Source: an uncultured Bacteroidales bacterium (lineage in GTDB: Bacteria; Bacteroidota; Bacteroidia; Bacteroidales; Bacteroidaceae). Taken from it: a stretch of 64,000 nt of DNA. The DNA lies in the NCBI GenBank assembly GCA_902779535.1, contig CACZBX010000007.1:1-64000 (forward strand). Reading direction: 5' to 3'. Numbering within the stretch: position 1 is the stretch's first letter; every line of letters begins with the position of its first letter. Shown here piece after piece: positions 15,686-24,505 of the stretch. The notes beneath the pieces were generated by a model. That model was not told the origin of the DNA. It saw only the letters and a list, made by a program, of their open reading frames with translations, and searched no databases. The translations under genes were made by a program, and so were the position numbers.

Positions 15686-16933
15686 TCATGACATCTCTTC
15701 AAAAGTACGCTTGATGATGCCAATAGCCTCCATCAATTCTTCTTCCTTAATAACCAATGGTGGAGCAAATCGGATAATATGGTCGTGCGTTGGTTTGGCA
15801 AGCAAGCCATATTCCATCATTTTTATACAGATATCCCAGGCCGTCTTTCCATTGATCGGTTTCGTGACAATTGCATTCAACATGCCCCTTCCTCGAACCT
15901 GTTCGATAAAAGGCGACTGGATTTTCTTGACCTCTCTTCGGAAAATCTGTCCCATCTTCTCTGCATTCTCTACCAGATGTTCATCTTTCACCACTTTTAA
16001 AGCTTCCACGGCAACGCGTGCAGCCAGAGGGAAGCCACCAAAAGTAGAGCCATGTTCACCCGGCTTGATATTCAGCATGATATCATCATCAGCCAAGCAA
16101 GCTGATACAGGGAGTACGCCACCGCCCAGGGCTTTGCCCAAGACCACAATATCGGGACGAATACCATCGTGCTCACAGCATAACATTTTTCCGGTACGGG
16201 CAATACCTGTCTGCACCTCATCAGCAATAAAAAGAACATTATGCTGATGACATAAGTCATAGCATTTCTTCAAATAACCGTCATCTGGGACAAACACCCC
16301 AGCTTCACCCTGAATAGGTTCTGCTATGAAAGCACAGACCTCCTCTCCATAAGTATCAAGTGCTTTCTTTAAGGCATCCACATTATTATAGGGCACACGA
16401 ATAAATCCTGGTGTAAGCGGACCGTATTGAGCATACGAACTAGGATCATTACTCATCGTAATTACGGTAACGGTACGACCATGGAAATTACCGTCACAAC
16501 AGATTATTTTAATCTTTTCATTCGGTATGCCTTTCTTCACTGCTCCCCACCGACGAGCAAGTTTCAGGGCTGTTTCCACCCCTTCAGCACCGGTATTCAT
16601 AGGCAGGACACGATCATAACCAAAGAAATCGTGGATGAATTTCTCATATTCACAAAGTGCATCATTATAGAACGCACGCGAGGTGAGACAAAGAACATCA
16701 GCCTGATCTTTCAAGGCTTTAATAATACGTGGATGACAATGTCCTTGGTTTACAGCCGAATATGATGAGAGGAAGTCAAAATAACGTTTTCCTTCTACAT
16801 CCCAAACATAAATTCCTTTACCGGCATGAAGCACAACGGGTAGCGGATGATAATTATGTGCTCCAAAACGTTCTTCCAAATCCATCAATTGAGAGCTGGA
16901 CATCTTGTTTTCGAATTTTTCTTTAGTAGTCAT
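15686..16933 (-). CDS. rocD: Ornithine aminotransferase
   Basis: 415 residues from the ATG at 16933. The in-frame ATG at 16966 is part of the TATGTTTG promoter element and cannot be the start. It is a class III PLP aminotransferase with FGAHNYHPLPVVL, NTGAEGVETALKLAR, FIAEPIQGEAG, DEVQTG and PLP lysine K267 in VVLGKALGGG. It transfers the delta-amino group of ornithine to 2-oxoglutarate, giving glutamate-5-semialdehyde. First gene of the operon rocD, ctlX, arcA, separated by 35 and 4 bases, forming a complete arginine-to-glutamate semialdehyde route. Confidence 0.93.
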   Translation of the reverse strand: MTTKEKFENKMSSSQLMDLEERFGAHNYHPLPVVLHAGKGIYVWDVEGKRYFDFLSSYSAVNQGHCHPRIIKALKDQADVLCLTSRAFYNDALCEYEKFIHDFFGYDRVLPMNTGAEGVETALKLARRWGAVKKGIPNEKIKIICCDGNFHGRTVTVITMSNDPSSYAQYGPLTPGFIRVPYNNVDALKKALDTYGEEVCAFIAEPIQGEAGVFVPDDGYLKKCYDLCHQHNVLFIADEVQTGIARTGKMLCCEHDGIRPDIVVLGKALGGGVLPVSACLADDDIMLNIKPGEHGSTFGGFPLAARVAVEALKVVKDEHLVENAEKMGQIFRREVKKIQSPFIEQVRGRGMLNAIVTKPINGKTAWDICIKMMEYGLLAKPTHDHIIRFAPPLVIKEEELMEAIGIIKRTFEEMS

Positions 16934-16959
16934 AGTATTGATTTCTATTTGTTCCGATA

Positions 16960-16967
16960 CAAACATA
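16960..16967 (-). promoter_or_regulatory. -7 element of the rocD operon
   Basis: TATGTTTG on the minus strand matches TAnnTTTG, 27 bases before the rocD ATG. It decides the rocD start because the longer reading would begin inside it. Confidence 0.6.
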
Positions 16968-17146
16968 TAAATAATCTTGCAAAATAAATACGATTTATCA
17001 TTAATTAATGTTAAGTATTGTATATTCTTTGGATATAAACAACTTAAATCAACTATAAAATTATCAAATTAACCTTGACATTTATCATTTGAAGAGACAT
17101 AACTTGTCTAGGCCCGTTTTATAAAATGTCCCTGTGGATTGCTTGT
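16968..17146. other. AT-rich spacer with no recognised feature
   Basis: Between the rocD promoter and the palindrome cluster I see only AT-rich DNA, ending with one half-copy (CCTGTGGATTGC) of the palindrome family that follows. Confidence 0.5.
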
Positions 17147-17306
17147 CCCTGTGGATTTGCAATCCACAGGGAGATTAACTGCGGGTCTGTGACCCGCGCG
17201 GATTATAAATCCGCATTTACTGCCTCGGGGATTGCAAATTCCCGAGGACAAAAGAGGACAAACTAAGCAAACAATGCAAATCCTCAGGGATTACAAATCC
17301 CCGAGG
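17147..17306. repeat. Cluster of five REP-like palindromes
   Basis: Five palindromes follow one another: 17147-17171 (arms CCCTGTGGATT / AATCCACAGGG), 17181-17197 (GCGGGTC / GACCCGC), 17198-17214 (GCGGATT / AATCCGC), 17223-17247 (CCTCGGG / CCCGAGG) and 17282-17306 (CCTCAGGGATT / AATCCCCGAGG). Four share a GATT core around a 3-base centre. The outer bases differ between copies while the arms stay complementary, as in REP-like extragenic elements. No coding capacity. Confidence 0.85.
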
Positions 17307-17407
17307 GATAAAACGAAGGTATACCACAAAGTCTTCATCGGGAAATGCATAGACAAAAAAACAAAGGGAAAGATTTTTCATCCTATTACTAAAAGGGAAT
17401 GCGATAG

Positions 17408-17438
17408 TTTGGTTTTTGTAAACTTTTATCTATATTTG
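17408..17438 (+). promoter_or_regulatory. Consensus promoter of the carboxylesterase gene
   Basis: TTTG, 19 bases, TATATTTG: a perfect match to the Bacteroidota consensus, 24 bases before the ATG at 17463. Confidence 0.88.
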
Positions 17439-17462
17439 TACTAACGACTAAAATCGATTGCC

Positions 17463-19025
17463 ATGAAAAACAAATTCTTCCTTCTTGGTGTATTGGCTCT
17501 GCTGAGCTTTACATCTTCATTCAGTCAGCCGATAACGGCTGGCAAGCACACCCGTGTACAAACAATCTATGGTCCTATCGAAGGATATCAGGATGGATCC
17601 ATATTCACGTTCAAAGGCATCAGTTATGCCAAGGCCGAACGTTTCATGCCTCCGACCGCTCCCGACAAGTTCACTACGTTACGTCAGTGTAAACTATGGG
17701 GTCCTCAGGCTCCACAAGGCGAGAACTTACGTTGGAACCGGAATAATCAGACGGACTATGCCTTTGGAAACCAGTTTGTCATCGAGCCATGGGACGAGCA
17801 GGACTGCCTGGTCTTGAACGTATGGACACCGAGCATCTCCAATAACAAGCGCCGTCCGGTATTTATGTGGATTCACGGAGGTGGATATTCCGGAGGCTCG
17901 GCTCACGATCTGCCATGCTATGAAGGGCGGGCATTGGCCGAAGCCGGTGATATCGTCGTTGTCAGCATTAACCACCGTTTGAACGTCTTAGGTTATCTCG
18001 ATCTTACGGCTCTTGGTGGGAAATATGCACAATCCGTCAATCTGGGAATGCAGGATATTGTTAAAGCCTTGGAATGGGTACGGGATAATATCAGCCTGTT
18101 TGGTGGCGATCCACAACAGGTGACGATTGCCGGTCAGTCAGGTGGCGGTGGAAAAGTATCGACCTTGTTGGCCATGCCGAGTGCAAAAGGCTTATTCAAG
18201 CGTGCCATCGTACAGAGTGGTTCGTCGACCCGTCAGGCAGAGTCAAAGCCAAGCCGGGAATATGGTATTGCCTTTGCCAAAGAGCTGGGTGTAGAGCCGA
18301 ATGCGCAAGCCGACTTCTCGAAGTTCACTTACGAGGAACTGACAGCAGCGGCTAACCGTTTGACAAAGAAGGGAATGCGCGGACGTCTTTCTCCCGTCGT
18401 CGATGGTACGATACTTCCACAACATCCTTTTGCTCCTGCGTCGGAGGAGTCAAGAGATGTCCCGATGCTCATCGGCACGAACTTCAATGAGTTTGTCTTC
18501 GACATCAGCCATGAGATGAGCGAGGAAGAAGCCATCGCTGCTGTGACCCAACGTTTGGGCGAAGAGAAAGGCCAGAAATTCTACAAGGCGTTCCGCAAGG
18601 CTTATCCGAAAGCTGCAGCAAAAGAAATGACTTATATCGACACGAATTATCGCGGTGGAGCCGTCCGTCAGGCGGCAGCGAAGAGCCGACAAGGCGGTGC
18701 TCCCGCTTATTTATATCTCTTCACTTGGAAGCCCGAGAGTAACGCACTCGGTGCATCACACGGGATGGAACTTCCCTTCATGCTCCATAACGTGAGTCTG
18801 CAGAGAGAGATGACGGGTGCCTCTCCCGAAGCTTATCGGTTTGAAAAACTGATCTCGGACATCTGGCTCGCCTTCATCAAGACTGGTAATCCGAACACTC
18901 CGGCTATTCCCGAATGGAAGCCTTATGATGAACAGACAGGAATCACCATGATACTGGACAATACCTGTTATCCACTCTCCCACCACGACAAGGAATTACT
19001 CGACTTGCTTCCATCTGCCCGTTAG
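17463..19025 (+). CDS. Secreted type-B carboxylesterase
   Basis: 520 residues with a signal peptide ending near residue 21. It belongs to the carboxylesterase/lipase family: oxyanion hole HGGG (138-141), NHRLNVLGYL, and a nucleophile elbow GQSGGG with S226. The usual motif is GESAGG, so the residues flanking Ser differ. The catalytic His is in ASHGMELPFM. It would hydrolyse carboxylic esters in the periplasm; the substrate is unknown. It has its own consensus promoter and is followed by repeat-rich non-coding DNA, so it is probably monocistronic. Confidence 0.92.
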   Translation: MKNKFFLLGVLALLSFTSSFSQPITAGKHTRVQTIYGPIEGYQDGSIFTFKGISYAKAERFMPPTAPDKFTTLRQCKLWGPQAPQGENLRWNRNNQTDYAFGNQFVIEPWDEQDCLVLNVWTPSISNNKRRPVFMWIHGGGYSGGSAHDLPCYEGRALAEAGDIVVVSINHRLNVLGYLDLTALGGKYAQSVNLGMQDIVKALEWVRDNISLFGGDPQQVTIAGQSGGGGKVSTLLAMPSAKGLFKRAIVQSGSSTRQAESKPSREYGIAFAKELGVEPNAQADFSKFTYEELTAAANRLTKKGMRGRLSPVVDGTILPQHPFAPASEESRDVPMLIGTNFNEFVFDISHEMSEEEAIAAVTQRLGEEKGQKFYKAFRKAYPKAAAKEMTYIDTNYRGGAVRQAAAKSRQGGAPAYLYLFTWKPESNALGASHGMELPFMLHNVSLQREMTGASPEAYRFEKLISDIWLAFIKTGNPNTPAIPEWKPYDEQTGITMILDNTCYPLSHHDKELLDLLPSAR

Positions 19026-19060
19026 ACAGAAGAAAGAACGCATGACGATTTCGAAAAACA

Positions 19061-19155
19061 CTTGACATTCTCGTGATTTCATCGAGTTTTTTGCTCAAAA
19101 AACTCGATGAATGAAGGTGAAAAACTCGATAAATAAAACATAAAGCTCGATGAAA
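19061..19155. repeat. Phased CTCGA repeat array, copy 2, with terminator-like hairpin
   Basis: CTCGA occurs at 19103, 19125 and 19146 (spacing 22 and 21). The segment AATGAAGGTGAAAA is shared with 3961-3974. Its first part forms a perfect 15-bp hairpin (TTCATCGAGTTTTTT, loop GCTC, AAAAAACTCGATGAA, 19078-19111) that may also terminate the carboxylesterase transcript. Confidence 0.65.
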
Positions 19156-19200
19156 TTTCCTTTATTTGGAGTATTATTCGAATAATCGTTTTTTAGGCAA

Positions 19201-19232
19201 ACTTTGACTTCGCCGAAATTACTTCGTCTCGG
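19201..19232. repeat. GCTTCGCCGAAG-type repeat, first copy
   Basis: ACTTTGACTTCGCCGAAATT followed by ACTTCGTCTCGG. It is a near copy of 19268-19300, 67 bases further on. Confidence 0.6.
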
Positions 19233-19267
19233 TAAAGTACAAATAAAATTAACTCGACATTAATGTA

Positions 19268-19300
19268 ACTCTGGCTTCGCCGAAGTTACTCTCACTCGGG
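19268..19300. repeat. GCTTCGCCGAAG-type repeat, second copy
   Basis: ACTCTGGCTTCGCCGAAGTT followed by ACTCTCACTCGGG, with the palindromic core CTTCGCCGAAG. A related core (GGCTTCACGAAG) recurs at 55807-55818, also just after a TAACTTTG box. Confidence 0.6.
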
Positions 19301-19333
19301 AATATGAAGAAAAACAAGATTTTCTTCATATTC
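19300..19333. promoter_or_regulatory. Perfect inverted repeat in the uvrA promoter region
   Basis: GAATATGAAGAAAA, six bases, TTTTCTTCATATTC: a perfect 14-bp inverted repeat. It ends 14 bases before the TAACTTTG box of uvrA and covers the place where the -33 element should be. It could be an operator or a hairpin at the end of an upstream transcript. Confidence 0.5.
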
Positions 19334-19347
19334 CTCTCGTTTTTCCG

Positions 19348-19355
19348 TAACTTTG
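19348..19355 (+). promoter_or_regulatory. -7 element of uvrA
   Basis: TAACTTTG matches TAnnTTTG, 25 bases before the uvrA ATG. A -33 TTTG at standard spacing is not visible. Confidence 0.6.
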
Positions 19356-19380
19356 CACGATTACTTTAAAGTGAAAAAGA

Positions 19381-22185
19381 ATGTCGGAGAGTAACTATAT
19401 ATCCATCAAAGGAGCAAGGGTAAACAACCTTAAAAACATCAGCCTACAAATACCTCGAAATAAATTAGTGGTTATCACAGGATTATCTGGGTCAGGAAAG
19501 TCTTCGCTAGCCTTTGATACTCTTTACGCAGAGGGACAAAGGCGTTATGTAGAGAGTCTTTCCAGCTATGCCCGCCAGTTTTTAGGACGAATGAGCAAGC
19601 CGGAATGCGATTTTATCAAAGGTATACCTCCTGCAATAGCCATTGAACAGAAGGTGAATAGTCGAAACCCTCGATCCACTGTTGGTACATCAACCGAGAT
19701 CTACGAATATCTCCGACTCCTTTACTCCCGTATCGGTAAGACATATTCTCCAGTAAGTGGCCAACTGGTAAAGAAACACAGCGCCGAGGATATCGTCAAC
19801 TGTATGCTTTCTCTCCCCAAAGGAACACGGTTTACCGTCCTCACCCCGATTTTTCTTCGTGAAGGAAGGACCTTGATCCAACAACTCGACATGGATATGA
19901 AACAAGGCTTTACCCGTATCGAGAAAAACAGAGAGATTGTCCGTATCGAGGACTACCTGCAAGAACTGAGCAAAGGTGATACAACCGATCCAAAAGAAAA
20001 ACAACGTATTTACCTGCTTATCGACCGTATGACCGCTGACGACAGCAAGGAAACGATCAGCCGTCTGACCGACTCGGCCGAGACGGCAATGTACGAAGGT
20101 GACGGTTCTTGCATGCTCAGGGCATACATGGAGGATGGTGGAACACAACTCTTCACATTTAGTACGAAGTTCGAAGCTGATGGGATTACTTTCCAAGAAC
20201 CAAACGATCAGATGTTCTCCTTCAACTCACCCATCGGAGCCTGTCCCACATGCGAAGGTTTCGGAAAGATTATCGGCATCGACGAACACCTTGTCATACC
20301 GAATAGGGCTTTGAGTGTTTATGATGGTGCGGTATATTGCTGGCGCGGAGAAAAAATGAACGAATGGCTGAAAGAGTTTATCCGTGAGGCTCCTGCACAC
20401 GACTTCCCCATCTTTACACCTTATTACGAACTGACTCAGGAACAAAAGGATTATCTCTGGCACGGTCCACGCGACAAGGCGTGCATCGACTCGTTCTTCC
20501 AAATGCTCACCGAGAACCAATATAAAATTCAGTACCGCGTCATGCTGGCAAGGTACAGAGGAAAAACACCTTGTCCTACTTGTCACGGAACGCGTCTTAA
20601 GAAAGAGGCTAACTATGTAAAGATTGGCGGTAAATCTATTTCTGAATTGGTAGAGATGCCTATCACGACACTGAAAGTTTTCTTCGACCAGTTGAAATTG
20701 GATGAGCACGATGCCAGTGTTGCCAAACGATTACTGACGGAAATACATAATCGCCTACAGTTCATGTTGGATGTAGGCTTGGGTTATCTCACACTTAACC
20801 GACTGAGCAACACTCTTTCGGGAGGAGAAAGCCAACGCATCAATCTGGCGACATCACTGGGAAGCAGTCTGGTTGGTTCGCTTTACATCTTGGACGAACC
20901 CAGCATTGGCCTTCACAGCCGTGACACCGACCAGTTAATTAAAGTATTAAAGGAATTACGAGATTTAGGTAATACCGTCGTCGTCGTAGAACACGATGAG
21001 GAGATTATTCGTGCAGCCGATTACATCATCGACATTGGTCCAAAAGCTGGGCGACTTGGTGGAGAGATCGTTTATGAAGGTGACATGAACGACTTACAGC
21101 CGAACAGTGGAAGTTATACCGTACGCTACTTATTGAACGAAGAACACATCGATCTACCACATTCACATCGCCCATGGAATAACTACATTGAAATAAAGGG
21201 AGCGCGTGAAAATAATCTGAAAGGCATTGACGTGAAGTTTCCACTAAACGTCATGACGGTGGTTACCGGAGTCAGCGGTTCGGGTAAGAGTACGCTTGTC
21301 CGCGACATTTTCTACCAAGCATTGAAACGTGAATACAGTGAGGCAAGTGAACGTCCGGGAGAGTTTGTCTCCCTGGAAGGTGACATTTCAATGGTGAAAG
21401 ACATCGAGTTCGTTGATCAGAACCCGATAGGCAAGTCGACTCGCAGTAACCCTGTGACCTACATCAAAGCATACGACGACATACGAAAGTTATATGCCGA
21501 TCAACCTCTGGCAAAACAAATGGGGTACAGTCCGGCCTTCTTCTCGTTCAACACCGAAGGAGGACGCTGCGAGGAGTGTAAAGGCGAAGGAACAGTTACC
21601 GTCGAGATGCAGTTCATGGCCGACCTCGTTCTGGAATGTGAGTCATGCCACGGCAAACGCTTCAAGAAAGATATACTGGAAGTGAAATTCCACGATAAAA
21701 ATATTTATGATATCCTGGACATGACCGTGAATCAAGCCATTGAATTCTTCTCAGAATACCACCAGGACAAGATCGTCAAACAGCTGAAACCATTGCAATA
21801 TGTCGGACTTGGCTACGTAAAACTGGGACAGTCATCCTCTACCCTTTCCGGCGGTGAGAATCAGCGCGTGAAATTGGCCTATTATCTCAGCTTGGAGAAG
21901 ACACAGCCTACCATTTTTATCTTTGACGAGCCAACCACCGGTCTGCACTTCCACGATATCAAGAAGTTACTGGAGGCTTTCGACGCTTTGATTAAACGAG
22001 GACATACTGTTATCATCATCGAACATAATATGGATGTCATCAAGTGTGCAGATTATATCATTGACCTTGGTCCTGAAGGTGGTGAGCGTGGAGGTGAATT
22101 GGTCGTATGCGGCACACCGGAGGAGGTATCCGCCTGCCCACAGTCATATACCGGCCGATTCCTTTCTTCGAAACTGAATATGTAA
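19381..22185 (+). CDS. uvrA: Excinuclease ABC subunit A
   Basis: 934 residues, normal length. Walker A GLSGSGKS (34-41), [12 protein letters not shown], the zinc-finger Cys pairs CPTCEGFG and CPTCHGTR, the first signature TLSGGESQR, a second Walker [10 protein letters not shown], the C-terminal zinc finger ([18 protein letters not shown]), the second signature TLSGGENQR and FDEPTTGLH are all present. UvrA is the damage-recognition ATPase of nucleotide excision repair and works with UvrB. A membrane-anchored SGNH gene starts six bases after its stop codon, so uvrA probably heads an operon with envelope O-acetylation genes. Confidence 0.96.
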   Translation: MSESNYISIKGARVNNLKNISLQIPRNKLVVITGLSGSGKSSLAFDTLYAEGQRRYVESLSSYARQFLGRMSKPECDFIKGIPPAIAIEQKVNSRNPRSTVGTSTEIYEYLRLLYSRIGKTYSPVSGQLVKKHSAEDIVNCMLSLPKGTRFTVLTPIFLREGRTLIQQLDMDMKQGFTRIEKNREIVRIEDYLQELSKGDTTDPKEKQRIYLLIDRMTADDSKETISRLTDSAETAMYEGDGSCMLRAYMEDGGTQLFTFSTKFEADGITFQEPNDQMFSFNSPIGACPTCEGFGKIIGIDEHLVIPNRALSVYDGAVYCWRGEKMNEWLKEFIREAPAHDFPIFTPYYELTQEQKDYLWHGPRDKACIDSFFQMLTENQYKIQYRVMLARYRGKTPCPTCHGTRLKKEANYVKIGGKSISELVEMPITTLKVFFDQLKLDEHDASVAKRLLTEIHNRLQFMLDVGLGYLTLNRLSNTLSGGESQRINLATSLGSSLVGSLYILDEPSIGLHSRDTDQLIKVLKELRDLGNTVVVVEHDEEIIRAADYIIDIGPKAGRLGGEIVYEGDMNDLQPNSGSYTVRYLLNEEHIDLPHSHRPWNNYIEIKGARENNLKGIDVKFPLNVMTVVTGVSGSGKSTLVRDIFYQALKREYSEASERPGEFVSLEGDISMVKDIEFVDQNPIGKSTRSNPVTYIKAYDDIRKLYADQPLAKQMGYSPAFFSFNTEGGRCEECKGEGTVTVEMQFMADLVLECESCHGKRFKKDILEVKFHDKNIYDILDMTVNQAIEFFSEYHQDKIVKQLKPLQYVGLGYVKLGQSSSTLSGGENQRVKLAYYLSLEKTQPTIFIFDEPTTGLHFHDIKKLLEAFDALIKRGHTVIIIEHNMDVIKCADYIIDLGPEGGERGGELVVCGTPEEVSACPQSYTGRFLSSKLNM

Positions 22186-22191
22186 AAACGT

Positions 22192-23562
22192 ATGAAGAAC
22201 TATCTGTGGTCATCGTTCGTGCTATTACTTATCGTTATGGCTGTTCTGACAGGAATGCATTTCCTGCCACAAATCAATTTGTTCGGACATACCATGCGGC
22301 AGGTCGACCTACTTGCTGATTTACGTAATAAGTTAGAAGCCGAAGATTCGCTCGAAATAGATTCACTATTGCTTCCCAAACTAAAACCTTTGTTTGTAGA
22401 TACATGCAAATCAGGTTTAACATGCATTGAAGACTATGCCGATTCAACACGTCAATTCGGTATGGATCATTTCTACGAGGCTTTGGGAAAGATAGAACAG
22501 ATGGATCGTCCCGTACGCATCGCCTACTTTGGTGATTCATTCATCGAGGCCGATATACTTACGGGCGACCTTCGTAGCATGTTGCAAAGTGAATATGGCG
22601 GTTGTGGCGTAGGATATGTACCCATTACCTACACGATGACTGGCTTCCGCCCTACCATACACTATGCATTCAATGGCTGGGAAAGTCATTTCAAGATAGA
22701 TACCATCGGGTTTCGAAGTAAATATCAGGATATTGCCGGAAACTACTTCTTTCCTAATAAGGGAGCATACGTTTTGTTGAAAGGAGAAAAGAAATATGCT
22801 CCACACTTAGATACGTGCGAGGTGTCAACAATTTATTTCCGCAGTTTTGGCAATATACATCTTACTTCAACAATCAATGGAAAAAAACGACAGTCATTCA
22901 AGATAAAAGGTGATGGACAATTGCAAAAGGTATCCGTTACCGATACGATTGGTAGGGTGCAATGGAATGTAGCCGACTGTGACTCTGCAACATTCTATGG
23001 AGTGGCAATGGAAAGTCGTCAGGGCATATGCCTGGATAACCTCGCAAACCGTGGAAGCAGCGGTGTCAATCTCACCGGCATCCCGATGAAGATGCTACAA
23101 GAGACACATCGAGAACGGCCTTACGACCTATTAGTCCTGCAATATGGGCTGAACGTGGCACAAACTCATCAAAAAGACTATACCACGTATCAAGAGGAAA
23201 TGAAAAAAGTCATCGACCATCTCAAGACAGCTTTTCCAGATGTAAGCATCCTCTTAATAAGCATTGGCGACCGAGAATACAACCGTAGTTCCGATGGTGA
23301 GCTACATACCATGCCAGGCGTAAAGAATCTGATCCGATTCCAGCAAGCCATTGCTGCAGAGAACAATATCGCATTTTGGAACCTTTACGAAGCAATGGGA
23401 GGTGAAGGAAGCATTGTTGAGATGGTGGACAAACACATGGCCAACCTGGATTATACACACATCAATTTCAAAGGTGGAAAACATCTTGCGGGAATATTCT
23501 TCGAGACGATCAAATATGGTAAGGAACAATATGACAAACGAAAAGCGTATGAAGCAGAATAA
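22192..23562 (+). CDS. Membrane-anchored SGNH/GDSL hydrolase or O-acetyltransferase
   Basis: 456 residues. One N-terminal membrane segment (about 5-25) is followed by a periplasmic SGNH domain with AYFGDSFIEAD (S116) and a C-terminal catalytic pair in LDYTHINFKGG. The middle (about 120-285) holds an inserted beta-rich region. Genes of this type next to an MBOAT protein (AlgI/PatA) usually transfer acetyl groups to cell-wall or exported polysaccharide. It lies between uvrA and a second SGNH gene and overlaps the latter by 32 bases. Confidence 0.82.
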   Translation: MKNYLWSSFVLLLIVMAVLTGMHFLPQINLFGHTMRQVDLLADLRNKLEAEDSLEIDSLLLPKLKPLFVDTCKSGLTCIEDYADSTRQFGMDHFYEALGKIEQMDRPVRIAYFGDSFIEADILTGDLRSMLQSEYGGCGVGYVPITYTMTGFRPTIHYAFNGWESHFKIDTIGFRSKYQDIAGNYFFPNKGAYVLLKGEKKYAPHLDTCEVSTIYFRSFGNIHLTSTINGKKRQSFKIKGDGQLQKVSVTDTIGRVQWNVADCDSATFYGVAMESRQGICLDNLANRGSSGVNLTGIPMKMLQETHRERPYDLLVLQYGLNVAQTHQKDYTTYQEEMKKVIDHLKTAFPDVSILLISIGDREYNRSSDGELHTMPGVKNLIRFQQAIAAENNIAFWNLYEAMGGEGSIVEMVDKHMANLDYTHINFKGGKHLAGIFFETIKYGKEQYDKRKAYEAE

Positions 23563-24505
23563 CCCGACATATTGTTTTCGGCTTTGGGGAACAGGGCTTC
23601 TTTTCTTATTCCTCATGCCTTTATGGGCACAGGATCCTTTCCCTTCTATCTCAGTGCCACAGCCTTCTTTGGCTTTCCCTGAAGAGAACCTCAGTGAGAA
23701 ATATCCGCCTCGAATCATCCCCGTCGATGAAACCATATTGTCATCATTCCGCGGTACGAAAGAAAATCAAATAGAAGACCCTCAATTCAGCCTGTTTCCT
23801 ATTTTCGATAAGCTACAGATGAGGGTGGATCCGGTTCGCATCGTCAGTATTGGAGACTCACATGTACGCGGACACGTATTTACTTACACGACCCGGCTGC
23901 TACTGGAGAAAGATTTCGGGAACGAAGCAGTTACCAAAGACTCTGTCTCTTATCGTACATCAGGATTGGCAACCGAGACAGGAAAACCAGGAATGGTATT
24001 CCATATTTTTGGCGTCAATGGTGCAACGGCTGCTTCATTCAATACAGACGAACATATCCGAGAAATAGCCAACTTACATCCTGACCTGATTATTCTCTCG
24101 TTTGGAACCAATGAAGCACATGGGCGATACCATGCGGATTCACATGTCATGCAAATCGACCAACTGGTAACACGCCTTCGTCAAGCTTGTCCTGAGGTAG
24201 CTTTTCTCCTCACCACTCCGCCGGGGGCTTATAAAGGTAGAAGAAGGAATCACTATCCGAACCCTTTCACAGCCAACGCCTCGAAGACCATTACAGATTA
24301 TGCCAAACAAAAAGGGTTGGCTTCTTGGGATCTATACAATATTGTAGGAGGACGACAAAATGCCCTCTTTAACTGGAACAAAAATAACTTGATACGACGT
24401 GACGGAATCCATTATGTCCCAGAAGGATACCAACTGCAAGGGACCTTGTTGTATCAAGCTCTCATTAAAGCTTATAACCGCTATGTGGAATCTAGAATGG
24501 AGTAA
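23531..24505 (+). CDS. Secreted SGNH/GDSL hydrolase, second of a pair
   Basis: 324 residues from the ATG at 23531, which has a good AAGGA ribosome site six bases ahead; the frame is open further upstream but inside the previous gene. A hydrophobic signal (LLFLFLMPLWAQ) precedes the SGNH domain: IGDSHVRGH (S110), FGTNEAHG and DGIHYVPEGYQ. Start and stop overlap both neighbours (32 and 23 bases), so the three genes are translationally coupled. Probable role: periplasmic acetyl transfer or deacetylation together with the MBOAT partner. Confidence 0.82.
   Translation: MTNEKRMKQNNPTYCFRLWGTGLLFLFLMPLWAQDPFPSISVPQPSLAFPEENLSEKYPPRIIPVDETILSSFRGTKENQIEDPQFSLFPIFDKLQMRVDPVRIVSIGDSHVRGHVFTYTTRLLLEKDFGNEAVTKDSVSYRTSGLATETGKPGMVFHIFGVNGATAASFNTDEHIREIANLHPDLIILSFGTNEAHGRYHADSHVMQIDQLVTRLRQACPEVAFLLTTPPGAYKGRRRNHYPNPFTANASKTITDYAKQKGLASWDLYNIVGGRQNALFNWNKNNLIRRDGIHYVPEGYQLQGTLLYQALIKAYNRYVESRME

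Noticed and set aside
16934-16966. Upstream start for rocD
   Set aside because: The ATG is part of the TATGTTTG promoter element, so it is not in the transcript.
17147-17306. CRISPR array
   Set aside because: The units are palindromes with varying arms and no constant repeat with unique equal-length spacers.
17232-17444. 70-codon frame across the palindrome cluster
   Set aside because: It runs through hairpins and the carboxylesterase promoter, has repeat-derived composition and no protein character.
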